Positions 21,660 through 30,555 of a DNA stretch of 64,000 nucleotides are shown piece by piece. The notes beneath the pieces were generated by a model, which did no database searches, was not told where the DNA came from, and saw nothing but the letters and a program-made list of their open reading frames with translations. Origin of the DNA: Beta vulgaris subsp. vulgaris (Eukaryota > Streptophyta > Magnoliopsida > Caryophyllales > Amaranthaceae); contig NC_079205.1 of NCBI RefSeq assembly GCF_026745355.1, positions 39,343,056 to 39,407,055 of the forward strand. Direction: 5' to 3'. The position numbers were made by a program, and so were the translations under genes. Each line of letters starts with the position of its first letter. Position 1 is the first letter of the stretch.

Positions 21660-22080
21660 ACATGTTACCAGCCATATAACAGGCTAAACAGAGTTAACAG
21701 CCATATAACAGGCTAAGTAATCGTGCCAGCCATATAACAGGCTAAGCAATAATCAGCCAGGCTAAGCAATAATCAGCCATATAACAGGCTAAACAATTAT
21801 GCAAAGCCATATGACAGGCAAAACAAGCACTAACGGCCATATAACAGGCAAAATAAACGTTAGCGGCCACATAACATGCAAAACAAGCACTAACGGCCAT
21901 ATAACAGGCAAAATAAATGTTAGCGGCCACATAACAGGCAAAATAAACGCTAACGGCCATATAACAGGCAAAACAAACGTTAGCGGCCATATAACAGGCA
22001 AAACAAACGCTAACAGCCACATAACAGGCAAAATAAGCGATAGCGGCCATATGACAGGCCAAACAATTGTTGCAAAACAA
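21660..22080. repeat. 30-bp tandem array, about 13 units
   Basis: Units of about 30 bases such as GCCATATAACAGGCAAAACA plus AACGCTAACG repeat from after the integrase to about 22075. The first units (21670-21790) are more degenerate and carry GGCTAA instead of GGCAAA. Because 30 is divisible by three, both strands stay open (21799-22089 plus, 21742-22080 minus); neither looks like a real gene. Variable tandem arrays in the 3' untranslated region are known from Tat-group elements. Confidence 0.9.
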
Positions 22081-22369
22081 AAGGATTAAACGGACACATA
22101 ATGAGCAAAACGAACATTACATATAATTGTGTAACAGATACAGAAATTTCAAATTGAATACAAGGAAAATTTGTCTATCAAAGGAGAATCATAAATTACT
22201 GGCTTGGCGGCCAACTACAAACAAAATTAGTCAGCCACTCAAAACAAGGCATTTATGGATCCAGTAGCAAAAGTCAAAACAAGTTTACATGCCATTCAAA
22301 GGCTGACAATCTAAACTATTACAAGCTATTGGACGCTATGGAGGAGGTTGAAGATGACCGCCAAAGTCT
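22081..22369. other. Untranslated interval beyond the antisense ORF
   Basis: A low-complexity AT-rich stretch between the tandem array and the 3' end of the antisense ORF. GTCAAAAC, GGCTGAC and similar short motifs occur, but no frame or terminal repeat is visible. Confidence 0.4.
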
Positions 22370-23482
22370 TCATGAAGGGGGCGCATCATCTTCAGCGGTA
22401 GGCAGAATGTTGGCAATGATCTCCTCGGAGCAGATGTAGGGCTCATCTGCTAAGGGTTGCCTATGGACGCCCTCGCCAAAGGCGGCCTCCATCTGCTCCC
22501 AGTCAAAGCTGGGATGGGAGTGGCAGACACACCTCTTAGCGGCCACCCAGCCACCGTCATACCGCTCGCCGAGAAGACCAACGAACTCCTCAGACCTCCT
22601 AAAGTCTGCCACAGCAGCTTGACGGGCTTCAGCAGCAGCAGCCTTCACAGCAGTCTCCCTCTCATCCTTGGACGCTTGGAGAGCAGTTTCCAAATTAGAG
22701 TACTTCAGCTGAAGGTCCTCTAAATCTTTGGCTTTTAAGCGCAGCTCCTCCAGCTCCTTATCAGCCTCAGCCTTGGCCTTCTTCTCAGATTCTAGGCTGG
22801 TTTCCAATTGAGCAATCTGAGCAGAAAGGCCAGTCTTGTCGGCCTCCAAGCCTTGGATGGTCCCGCCAGCGCTCTCAGCCATGCGCTGGTACTCCAAATA
22901 TTGAGCTATAAGCTCAACAGCAGATTCCCGGCCTAGAAGCATAACACAAAAAAAAGAGTTTAAAAAAAAAAAAAAAGAAAGAGAGAGAAAAATGCAGGTA
23001 CTTACCACGACAAGGTCGTGAGCTAACTGAGCAGCGGGCGCCACCAACTTATCGGCCGGACGGTCGAAAGGCAGTTGGAGTCTTTTCAGAAGGCGGTACC
23101 CCAAAGTACCACTATTAGCTGGGATGTCCGCAAAAATGGACTCATCCTCCCTCACGTCCAGATTTGGCCTGAAAAGTTGGCCAGCAGTTGAAGGAGGATG
23201 GAACAGAGCAGCTTTCACGGACGCGCAAAGAGGGACGATATTAGTCTCAATCCACTCTTGGGCCTGGCAGTAGATTCCCGGACCTAAGTCCGAGAGAAAG
23301 CTTGGCCGGCTCAGAAGCTCATACACCTTCTGGCGGGTGGAGGAGCTAGATCCAAAGGCAGTCCCGGGACTACGCAGAAGGGAAGAAGGAGACAATTGAA
23401 CCTCCGGCATCGGTTCCCGGGAAGGAGAGGTAGGAAGCCCTTGGTTCCCAGTCACGGTCACGTCTGCAGAATTAACTTCCAC
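22370..23482 (-). CDS. Antisense ORF, C-terminal part with coiled coil
   Basis: This 370-codon minus-strand frame lies between integrase and 3' LTR, opposite to gag-pol. Its N-terminal third is proline/serine-rich. The C-terminal half is a strong coiled coil (AQLETSLESEKKAKAEADKE and EELRLKAKDLEDLQLKYSNL) followed by FDWEQMEAAFGEG. A T-rich tract at 22933-23005 has GT (GTAAGT) and AG (TTCTAG) borders on the minus strand and looks like a short intron that the frame happens to cross, although removing it shifts the frame. Proteins of this kind are annotated as putative gypsy-type transposon proteins in plants; their function is unknown. It belongs with the upstream part at 24008-25309. Confidence 0.7.
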   Translation of the reverse strand: MEVNSADVTVTGNQGLPTSPSREPMPEVQLSPSSLLRSPGTAFGSSSSTRQKVYELLSRPSFLSDLGPGIYCQAQEWIETNIVPLCASVKAALFHPPSTAGQLFRPNLDVREDESIFADIPANSGTLGYRLLKRLQLPFDRPADKLVAPAAQLAHDLVVVSTCIFLSLSFFFFLNSFFCVMLLGRESAVELIAQYLEYQRMAESAGGTIQGLEADKTGLSAQIAQLETSLESEKKAKAEADKELEELRLKAKDLEDLQLKYSNLETALQASKDERETAVKAAAAEARQAAVADFRRSEEFVGLLGERYDGGWVAAKRCVCHSHPSFDWEQMEAAFGEGVHRQPLADEPYICSEEIIANILPTAEDDAPPS

Positions 23483-24007
23483 AGACTGACGTTTGTGAGG
23501 AACTTCAACCTCAGGATCCCTGGGGTGGCGACGCGAAGTGGTGCTACCACCTCGGTTAATGGGAACTTGGATGGCAGAGCGGGATGGAGTCGGCTCACCC
23601 CGCCCGGGAGCACGACCCGGTGTACGACCGGCAAGGCGGACAGTCCGTCCAGCTCGGCCGCCCCGTCCAGCATTCCGGTCAGCGCCTCGCGGACCACCAG
23701 TTAAACCGTGAACGGTATCATGGTCGAAAACGGCTCTTCAGGGATGTTAAACATTGGACGTAACTGATCGTCTAATCCCAATTCTTCCAAATCTAAGCTG
23801 ACGTCACCTGCAAATACAAGAAAAGTGTAAACCAATTAGTACGTCAGTACGCAAAAAGAAATGAAAGCAAAAAAGAATTCCAAGTACCATGTCGGACCAG
23901 AAATAACATTACACACCTTCTGGATGAGTCCGGCATAGAAAGACGACAGACAGCGGTCCGTTACCCAGAATGTATTTGGCATGAGGAAGCCAAGTACGGA
24001 GAGCTTT
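23483..24007 (-). other. Degenerate middle of the antisense ORF region
   Basis: Between the two antisense coding parts the minus strand carries short broken frames (23458-23697, 23836-24051), with GC-rich proline/arginine coding near 23520-23700. It probably contains frameshifted coding plus an intron (a TTTTCTTTGCG-like pyrimidine tract is present near 23820-23880). No independent gene is supported. Confidence 0.45.
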
Positions 24008-25309
24008 TTATTCAAGTCTCTTTCCCTCAACAACCGTATCCACAGTGCCAAAGTATTTTACAGCCTTCTTCTCAGCCTCGGACAGATCATATTTGGGAAT
24101 ATCGTCCATTCGAGGATAAGGTTTGGTGAAATGGCGGTGAAGAGGAAAATCGTCCGGGACCTTAAGCCAGTAGAAGGCTCCCTGCCTGCTCTTCAGGCCA
24201 CTCATTTTTGGATAAACGGTCATTTTATCGTTGGCCGTCATCAGAGACCACCATCCTCTCCGCAGAGCCATTTCGTCTCAGCCAATGTAGGTGACGGAAC
24301 AAGTTTAAGGTCTCAGGGAAGCCAAGTAGCGGCAGACCCAGATGTAAGCAATTATATTCCTCACGGCCAAGGAGTCAGCTGGGCAAGGCAGACATTGAAG
24401 GCCTGCAAGATCTCACCAACACCAAGTCCATGGGAATCGCAACCCAAACTCCAGATGATGGGCGTATATGGCTACATGCCCTGCCGGGCAATCAACTACT
24501 CTGGCTCCCTCAACTAGGATCACCAGGTTGTACTCAGGAGGAAAACCATACAACTCCTTCGCCACCTTACAATATTCTAACTCCAAAGCTGCAGACCGCC
24601 AACCCTTACAAATAACAGTGGTTTTGGGTCCGTGACTATAGTCGGGAGGCAGCCATATCCCAGAATGAAGAACATCATCGTGGACAGGAATGGGCTTAGG
24701 ACGAGAAGGGGAAGGCATACTGGAGCTTTCACCTATGTCAATCTGGCGGGGATGAAAACCCTGATCCCGGTCGGAGGTAGAGGGAGGAGCATCAGTATCC
24801 ATGCTGGTGATTGAGTCGCTATCAGAACCTAAATTGGCAACAGGAGGGTGAGAGGAATGAGAAGGAGTTGGATCTCGTCCAAGACGGTCAAAGACACTGG
24901 GATCGGTTACGACGCCAGCATCCGCTAAACTCTCCAACCAGGCATGCTCTCTCAAGGGTTGAACGTCCAGACCAGGAACAACATCAGGGGGAGGATGCCT
25001 AAGAGTCCTACGGGCCAGAATTTGGTGTCTCAATTCTTTAAGTGTCTGATTGTCCCCACTCATCCTAGCGGTCAAGAACTGAGTGGTCAAGTTGGCCAGT
25101 TCGGGAGAAGAACGGTCGTTTAAAAACTTAGATCTAAGCTCTTTCTCCCGATCAGAAGTAAGAGGAAGGTCGGCCAAGAGGCGAGTCCTCCCATCTGGGG
25201 GGCTAGAATCTGATAAGCTGGGCCCGCCATGAAGGGAAGGGGAAGAGGGCTCACTCTCAGTCATAAAGTTAGTTCCTAAAGAGTTCTGACTATCTGACTG
25301 GTCCGACAT
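24008..25309 (-). pseudogene. Antisense ORF, N-terminal part (gypsy-type transposon protein)
   Basis: The chosen start is the ATG at 25309 (MSDQSDSQNSLG). The longer frame upstream opens with a non-ATG codon and looks like leader. After a serine/proline-rich region the protein shows LELEYCKVAKELYGFPPEYN and then GHVAIYAHHLEFGLRFP. That pattern matches the conserved N-terminal domain of plant putative gypsy-type transposon proteins (PF04195-like). A frameshift near 24410 continues into 24008-24271 (MALRRGWWSLMTANDKMTVY, then SEAEKKAVKYF). With 22370-23482 it would make one protein of about 800 residues. It is transcribed against gag-pol, and its role is unknown. Confidence 0.7.
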
Positions 25310-25971
25310 GATTTCATGGAAGAAAAATAAAAACGAAAAACGAAAAGAAAAACTAAAAGGTAAGAGGTACCTGGACAGAGACACACGTGAAAGCTAAAAA
25401 CGCCCCGAAAAACCGCTTCTTAGGCAAAAGTTCGCCGGAAAAAATGTCGCAACAACGATGAAGAAATTCCCACAGAGCAAACCCAGAAACACAGCCAAAA
25501 AAGTAAACTTTTCCGGAAATTGTGAAGAGGGGAAAGAAAAGTAACAAACATTGATAATTTCGAAGCAAAAGAAACAATCTAGAGCCAGGAAACAGTGAGT
25601 TCAAAGTTCGCAAGAAAATGGAGAAAACCAGAGAAGAGTACGAAGGAAGGAGAAGAAGTTGAGTAAAAGTGGAAATAAAAAGGGATTTTGCTTTTAAATA
25701 CCGAAATAAGAGGCCAGGATTAAAACCGTATCAACTGCCTCTACGGATTCATGACAAATATCGCTTGCGCAGCATACCTTAAAGTCCAAAAAGGAAAAAA
25801 CGAGCGGGATTCCAGAGTTAAGTAATGATTACACTTTTTCAAAAACCAACGACTCACCCCAGATTGACACGTGGAAATAAGGAAAAAACCAACCAGCAGA
25901 GGAACCCTAATTCATCCACGTCACCAAGTTAGAACATCCATGACGGTCACGACCGTCAAAGATGCTGGGGG
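25310..25971 (-). promoter_or_regulatory. Leader and possible promoter of the antisense ORF
   Basis: This gene-free stretch lies upstream of the antisense ATG. On the minus strand GGTATTTAAAAGC at about 25690-25702 resembles a TATA box, some 390 bases before the ATG. An A/T-rich leader with AAAACGAAAAACG-type runs follows. The outermost part (25961-25971, GATGCTGGGGG) is the left half of the polypurine tract of the Tat-like element. Confidence 0.4.
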
Positions 25972-27529
25972 CACTAGTAGAAAAAGGTTAATTTGCGTCG
26001 CCTCATTTGCGTCGCACAAACACGGAAACGACGCACAAATACCATTTGCGTCGCATGCAACAACGAATCGACGCACAATATCACTGCATAAGCACCATAT
26101 ACGAGCTATATGCGTCGTACCCTATTGATGTGCGACGCATATAGCCCATATGCGTCGGACATTGAGACACATCCGACGCACATCCCTGCATTCAGGTGAC
26201 AAATTTTTAAGCCCTATCTGCGTCGCACTATAGCAATGTACGTTGCAAAAGGATCATGTGCGTCGGACCCCTTGGCCCATCCGACGCACATCATCCAAAA
26301 GCCCCTTTAAAATTTTCGCTCAAACCCCCAAACCCTAAAATTATACCAGCCGTCTCTCACCCTCCCCTCTCTCTCTCACCCTCTCTAAACAGCGAACCCT
26401 AAAATTTCTTTTCTCCTCTCTAACTGCTGCCTTCAATTTCCTCTCTCCCTCCTAAATTCCTCAAACTCCTCTCTGGTTCGCCGCATCTTTCTTTTCTCTC
26501 TCCTCGTCGCACTGGTCGTCGACACTCTATTTCTCTCTCTTCGTCGCGATAGTTCGTGGGCTTCGTCGCGCACTTGTTCGTCGCGGTGGCCTGGTTCGTC
26601 GGCACTTGTTCGTCGCGATACTTCTCTCTATTTCTCTCTCTTCGTCGCGATAGTTCTCTCTCTTCGTCGCGATAGTTCGTGGGATTCGTCGCGCTGGTTC
26701 GTCGCGGTGGTTCGTGGCGGTTGTTCGTCGGTTGTTGCTGTTCATTGCTCTATTGTGTGTTACAACCATCAAGAAGCCACGATGATTTCAGATCTCATGT
26801 CATCAACGAAAAGTTTTCAGATCTCAGGTTTTTAGGATTTTTTGTTGTTGTATTTTGAGAGATTTGTTTTTTAGGATTTTTAGAGCATTTTTTTTTTGGA
26901 TTAACGAATTGTTGCATCAATTCTGTTGTATTTCTACATTTTTTCAGATCTGCACGCTTCTTTTCTCAATTTTTTGTTGTTTATTCTTCATTTTGTATAT
27001 ATTTTGTCGAATTTTCAGTTATTTCTGTATCTTCTCAACATATTTTTTAGCTTATCATTTTTTATATATTTTTTTCGCCTCTTAAGTATAGTAATTTAGA
27101 ATTGATGATGTTGGTGTGAGTATACATCTTGTTGTATCTATTCTGTTTTAGTTTCGTTTCTGTATCTGTTTGTTGTGTTCAGTTCAACAAATTTTATTTT
27201 TTTGTTAAAAAATCGCAAATTTGCGTCGTGTATTGAGCCTTATGCGACACAAATGATGTTTTTTTAAAAAAAAAAATCAATTTGCGTCGGATGTGGTACT
27301 ATATGCGACGCATATCTTCCTTTTTTGTGGGTCTAAAACAATGTTGTATAAGAAATGCGTCGTACCGTATAAAGGTGCGACGCAAATAGGTGAACCATCT
27401 GCGTCGTTTTCGCATACGACGCAGATCGATTCTGAGTCATTTGCGTCGAGGGCTTTGGCGTCGCACCGGAGTCCGACGCAAATAGGCGCCTCACATCCGA
27501 CGCAAATTGCCTTTTTTGTACTAGTGGGG
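25969..27529 (+). mobile_element. Non-autonomous CACTA element in the Tat-like polypurine tract
   Basis: The termini are CACTAGTAGAAAAAGG (from 25972) and CCTTTTTTGTACTAGTG (to 27526), flanked by GGG on both sides (25969-25971 and 27527-27529), as expected for a 3-bp CACTA duplication. Subterminal regions are packed with TGCGTCG and CGACGCA motifs in both orientations (25995-26300 and 27220-27510). The interior has a CTCTCTC leader, AACCCTAAAA near 26332, a CG-rich coding-like segment (repeated TTCGTCGCG) and a T-rich region. The frames on both strands of the TTCGTCGCG segment are low-complexity. No transposase is encoded. Confidence 0.9.
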
Positions 27530-27535
27530 GTTAGT
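27527..27535 (+). other. Right half of the split polypurine tract
   Basis: GGGGTTAGT immediately precedes the 3' LTR start (TGTATGGG at 27536). Without the CACTA insertion it would join GATGCTGGGGG at 25961-25971, giving the purine-rich primer site for plus-strand synthesis. Confidence 0.6.
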
Positions 27536-28015
27536 TGTATGGGTATGACCCAAGTTTGCTAGCGGACATTACCTATTGGCCGGGAGCAAACCTAAGTGAC
27601 GCGGGCTCGCAAAAGGGAAGCAAACCCTAATTCATCCTTCGGGCCGAGACTGCCGTCACGGTCATAGAAAACGACAAAGCAAAGGGAATCTTCTCTCTGA
27701 CAGATTAATCACAACAGTACAAGTGTCACAAGATTACACGCCCTGTCAGGTGAATAGTACGCCTATAAATGGCCATCCAGTACTAATCCTGCAGGTACAT
27801 TCTCTCATACTAAAAATAGCCTATCTCTCTCTCTCTAAGCTCTCTCTCTCTCTAGAATTCTCTTAAGCATTTAGTTGACTTGAGCGTCGGAGGGGGTTTC
27901 CTCGAAACACCCCCGAGGGTAGCTCACGTTTGTCATTGTTGCAGATCCCTCACGGACATCCATCTCTTGTCGGACAACTCTCAAAGGGTCCGGCACCGTT
28001 TTCGATACCGAAACA
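27536..28015 (+). repeat. 3' LTR of the Tat-like element
   Basis: The 480-bp LTR matches the 5' LTR over its full length, with about nine substitutions by eye and shifts in CT-dinucleotide number around 27820-27855. TATAAAT is at 27764-27770. It ends CCGAAACA, followed by the target duplication CATGT (28016-28020). Its plus-strand end extends one minus-strand frame (27981-28430) of the unknown gene by accident. Confidence 0.95.
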
Positions 28016-28704
28016 CATGTATAATCTTACGAGGGGTATAAACATTAGTAGCCCTTATTCCATACCCGTTCTGAAATCGATCCCTTAGTCTCATCGCTAC
28101 CGATGTCTCATGAAAAGAACTACAAAAATTGGCATCGAAATAACGTACAAACTCGAGTATATTAAACATATGATCAAGAACATCATACCCAAGAAAATAC
28201 AACCCACTACTTGGCGTTGAAACTCGAAACGGCAGCAACGGGATCGGTTCATGTTGTAGCTGAAGACGCAGAATCTTTGTAGGAGAATTTACGCCTTCTT
28301 TCCAGCCATAATAAACCTCAATGTCTACTCCAATTTCATCATAATATTCCAAGTGATTGAATCCCAACATCTCAAATGTAGGGGATACGAGGGATAAAGA
28401 CACTTGGTTTGATGGTGAAAGTGTGCTCAAGAAAGATGCATATAGTGGGTGCGAAATTGGTCCATTAAATGAGATTGTTATTGTCGCGAAAACTCAAGTG
28501 GTAAAGGGAATCGTAGGAAATATTAATGGATCGGAAAGTGGAAGTAATACCATTCTCACCTAAGTCACCTGTGAACTCACATATGGCTAGCACTATATTG
28601 TTACCATTATGAATGTCGTCCCTGGTTTGAGTGCTTGCTGATAAAAGAAAGTCGTTGAATATTTGGGGTGATACGTTGATTGATAATGGGGTTGTCGTCA
28701 TCTC
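28016..28704 (-). pseudogene. Unknown gene, copy C, main part (minus strand)
   Basis: This is the best-preserved copy of the unknown gene. Reading leftward, the frame that starts at the ATG at 30456 crosses the TR-GAG insertion and runs from 28699 to a stop at 28465-28467. An overlapping frame, open from about 28500, continues to 28016 with NHLEYYDEIGVDIEVYYGWK and FRVSTPSSGLYFLGYDV. A one-base change in the A4 run at 28489-28492 separates the two, so they were probably one reading frame. At 28231-28241 it keeps the base deleted in copies A and B. The gene then continues beyond the Tat-like insertion into 15524-15410. No domain is recognised; an intact product would be roughly 280-290 residues. 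Confidence 0.6.
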
Positions 28705-28989
28705 TGTTGGATATATACTATCCTTCAAAGTAGGATCACGTTTACTAGTTTGTTAGAGGGTCTAGGATTAAGTGGGTTGTTAATTTGTTTACTGAGTAAT
28801 TGTGTTAGTGGGTTTAGTGGTGCTTAATTATAGGAAGTAGTTGTTTTATTTTCTGGTTATTTAAAAGGTCTTGTAGTCTTTTGTTTAAGGCAATTCAATA
28901 TATCAGATTATTTTGTGAGTTTGCTTTACTGTTATACGTTTTGCCATCCTCTTGTTTTCCTTTCTTGCTTCCGCCTCTTTACTTCAACA
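28705..28989 (+). repeat. 5' LTR of TR-GAG
   Basis: The 285-bp LTR starts TGTTGGATATATAC and ends CTTTACTTCAACA. It differs from its partner at two sites (GTTAGAGGG against GTTAGTGGG near 28757, and TTTAAGGC against TTTAATGC near 28888). Confidence 0.95.
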
Positions 28990-29002
28990 TGGTATCAAGA
29001 GC
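28990..29002 (+). other. Primer-binding site, initiator tRNA-Met type
   Basis: TGGTATCAAGAGC directly follows the 5' LTR. This is the standard copia primer site complementary to the 3' end of initiator tRNA-Met. Confidence 0.9.
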
Positions 29003-29107
29003 CAATCCGGGTTCGATCCTAAACCTTTAAAAGTAGTGAGTCGTGTGTTTCAAAAATTGTTGTGGGTCGAGTGAGATTTGAGTCGGTAAACATAGTGAGT
29101 GTAAGTG

Positions 29108-29959
29108 ATGGCAAACAATGGTGTTAATGTATCATCTCAACCCTTCATTCCAATTTTTAAGGGTGAGAAATATCATCTTTGGAGTGTCAAAATGCAAACA
29201 TTGTTCAAGTCCCAAGAGTTGTGGGATATTGTCGAGTGTGGGTATGATGAACCAAATGAGTCGCCGGCGGAACCAAACCAAAAGTTACGTGAAAATCGTA
29301 AGAAGGATGCAAAAGCATTGTGTTTCATCCAATCTGCTGTGGATGACGATATCTTTCCGCGAATTTCCACCGCAAAGACATCCAAAGATGCCTGGGAAAT
29401 TATCAAGCATGAATATCGTGGTGATAAAAAGGTAATTAGTGTTAAGTTACAATTCTTGCGTTCTGAATTCGAGTCATTACAAATGAAAGACAAAGAACCA
29501 ATTCAAGGTTATTTGTCAAAGGTGTCCGCAATTATAAATCAAATGAAGTCTTATGGTGAGGAAATTAGTAGTCAAGCAATTGTCAGTAAAGTGTTGAGAA
29601 GTCTTAATCCTAGCTTTGATCATGTCGTTGCTGCAATAGAAGAGTCCAAGGATTTATCTACATATACATTTGATGAACTAATGTGTTCCCTGCTGTCCCA
29701 TGAAGTAAGAATAAAAAAATCTAAGGATGAGGAAGTAGAAGAGAAAGCTTTTCAGGTTCAAGGTGGTCGTGGTTATGGTCGAGGTATTGATGGTCGCAGT
29801 CGTGGTCGAGAAGAAGGTGGTCGTGGTATGACTAGCGTTCAATGCTTCTATTGCAAAAGGTTTGGTCACAAAGTAGACCGTTGTTGGGACAAGCAAAGAT
29901 ATGAGCAAGGAAAGGCTTGTGTTGCGGAGAACGCAGAAGAAGATAGCAAGTTATTTTGA
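29108..29959 (+). CDS. Copia-type Gag protein, intact
   Basis: The start chosen is the ATG at 29108 (MANNGVNVSSQPFIPIFKGE); the in-frame codon just before it is GTG. The 284-residue protein has the copia Gag (UBN2-type) fold markers YHLWSVKMQTLFKSQELWDI, DAWEIIKHEYRG and VISVKLQFLRSEFESLQMKD. A glycine/arginine-rich segment (GRGYGRGIDGRSRGRE) follows, then a CCHC zinc knuckle, CFYCKRFGHKVDRC. No frameshift or stop interrupts it. Gag coats element RNA in a particle. This is the only intact retroelement protein in the window and the only gene of its element. Confidence 0.93.
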   Translation: MANNGVNVSSQPFIPIFKGEKYHLWSVKMQTLFKSQELWDIVECGYDEPNESPAEPNQKLRENRKKDAKALCFIQSAVDDDIFPRISTAKTSKDAWEIIKHEYRGDKKVISVKLQFLRSEFESLQMKDKEPIQGYLSKVSAIINQMKSYGEEISSQAIVSKVLRSLNPSFDHVVAAIEESKDLSTYTFDELMCSLLSHEVRIKKSKDEEVEEKAFQVQGGRGYGRGIDGRSRGREEGGRGMTSVQCFYCKRFGHKVDRCWDKQRYEQGKACVAENAEEDSKLF

Positions 29960-30115
29960 ATGTTTTGAAGTCGTGTGTCGTGGTCGTGATTCGTCGTCGT
30001 GTGTCGTGAGTAGTGGTCGTGTGTCGTGAGCAATGTCGTGATGTATGTTGGGAGTCGATTGTCGAGCTGAAGTCGTGAGGTTGTAGCTGTTTTAAAACTT
30101 TGAAGGAAGGGGGTG
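29960..30115 (+). other. 3' untranslated region and polypurine tract of TR-GAG
   Basis: The stretch is rich in GTCGTG repeats (about ten irregular copies at 29970-30080) and ends with GAAGGAAGGGGG at 30103-30113, the polypurine tract, two bases before the 3' LTR. No pol remnant remains. Confidence 0.7.
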
Positions 30116-30400
30116 TGTTGGATATATACTATCCTTCAAAGTAGGATCACGTTTACTAGTTTGTTAGTGGGTCTAGGATTAAGTGGGTTGTTAATTTGTT
30201 TACTGAGTAATTGTGTTAGTGGGTTTAGTGGTGCTTAATTATAGGAAGTAGTTGTTTTATTTTCTGGTTATTTAAAAGGTCTTGTAGTCTTTTGTTTAAT
30301 GCAATTCAATATATCAGATTATTTTGTGAGTTTGCTTTACTGTTATACGTTTTGCCATCCTCTTGTTTTCCTTTCTTGCTTCCGCCTCTTTACTTCAACA
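30116..30400 (+). repeat. 3' LTR of TR-GAG
   Basis: The 285-bp LTR starts TGTTGGATA and ends TACTTCAACA, followed by the target duplication ATCTC. It differs from the 5' LTR at two positions. Confidence 0.95.
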
Positions 30401-30456
30401 ATCTCTTCTTGTGTACTTAACAATGCGAATCCTAGATATTTATATTGGTTTTCCAT
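30401..30456 (-). pseudogene. Unknown gene, copy C, 5' end with ATG
   Basis: An ATG at 30456-30454 on the minus strand opens MENQYKYLGFALLSTQEE, which reads into the TR-GAG target duplication at 30405. The frame resumes unchanged at 28699 on the other side of the element. The TATA-like box at 30549-30555 lies about 95 bases upstream, which supports this ATG as the genuine start. Copies A and B lack this exon region. The sequence is not recognised. Confidence 0.55.
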
Positions 30457-30548
30457 CTTGAATCTTGATGGTGTGTTGTTAGAGGAGAGAGAGGATGAGA
30501 TTTAGATGAGAGGTGGGATTGTTAAAAAAAGGGGATTGTTCGACGTAC

Positions 30549-30555
30549 TTTTATA
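30549..30555 (-). promoter_or_regulatory. TATA-like box of the unknown gene, copy C
   Basis: The minus strand reads CCTCTATAAAAGTACG, a good plant TATA box, with a CT-rich leader (CATCCTCTCTCTCCTCTAAC) between it and the ATG at 30456. Transcription from here would read into the TR-GAG insertion. Confidence 0.5.

Larger units (their letters stand above)
15520..28020 (+). mobile_element. Tat-like Ty3/gypsy retrotransposon, complete structure
   Basis: Two 480-bp LTRs (15525-16004 and 27536-28015) begin TGTATGGG and end CCGAAACA. They are flanked by a perfect 5-bp target duplication, CATGT (15520-15524 and 28016-28020). Between them lie gag, protease, reverse transcriptase, RNase H, a second RNase H-like domain, integrase, a 30-bp tandem array and a long minus-strand ORF region. 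The extra RNase H and the antisense ORF are hallmarks of the Tat group. By eye the LTRs differ at about nine positions plus CT-repeat length, suggesting an insertion on the order of a million years old. All coding regions are frameshifted. A CACTA element (25972-27526) is nested inside. Confidence 0.92.
28700..30405 (+). mobile_element. TR-GAG: gag-only copia-type LTR element
   Basis: Two 285-bp LTRs (28705-28989 and 30116-30400) start TGTTGGATA and end ACTTCAACA. A perfect 5-bp target duplication, ATCTC, flanks them (28700-28704 and 30401-30405). The primer site TGGTATCAAGAGC begins at 28990, directly after the LTR, and is complementary to initiator tRNA-Met. The only gene is an intact gag. 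I count two differences between the LTRs, so the insertion is young. It lacks protease, integrase and reverse transcriptase and would need a copia partner to move. Confidence 0.95.

Noticed and set aside
21660..22080. A CRISPR array
   Set aside because: Units are contiguous 30-bp tandem repeats without unique spacers, inside a plant retroelement.
22457..25002. Plus-strand ORFs opposite the antisense ORF (for example 22457-22723, 24811-25002)
   Set aside because: They are shadows of the minus-strand coding sequence, with no domains of their own.
26420..26772. Arginine-rich minus-strand ORFs in the CACTA at 25972-27526
   Set aside because: They result from the repeated TTCGTCGCG low-complexity block; no domain is present.
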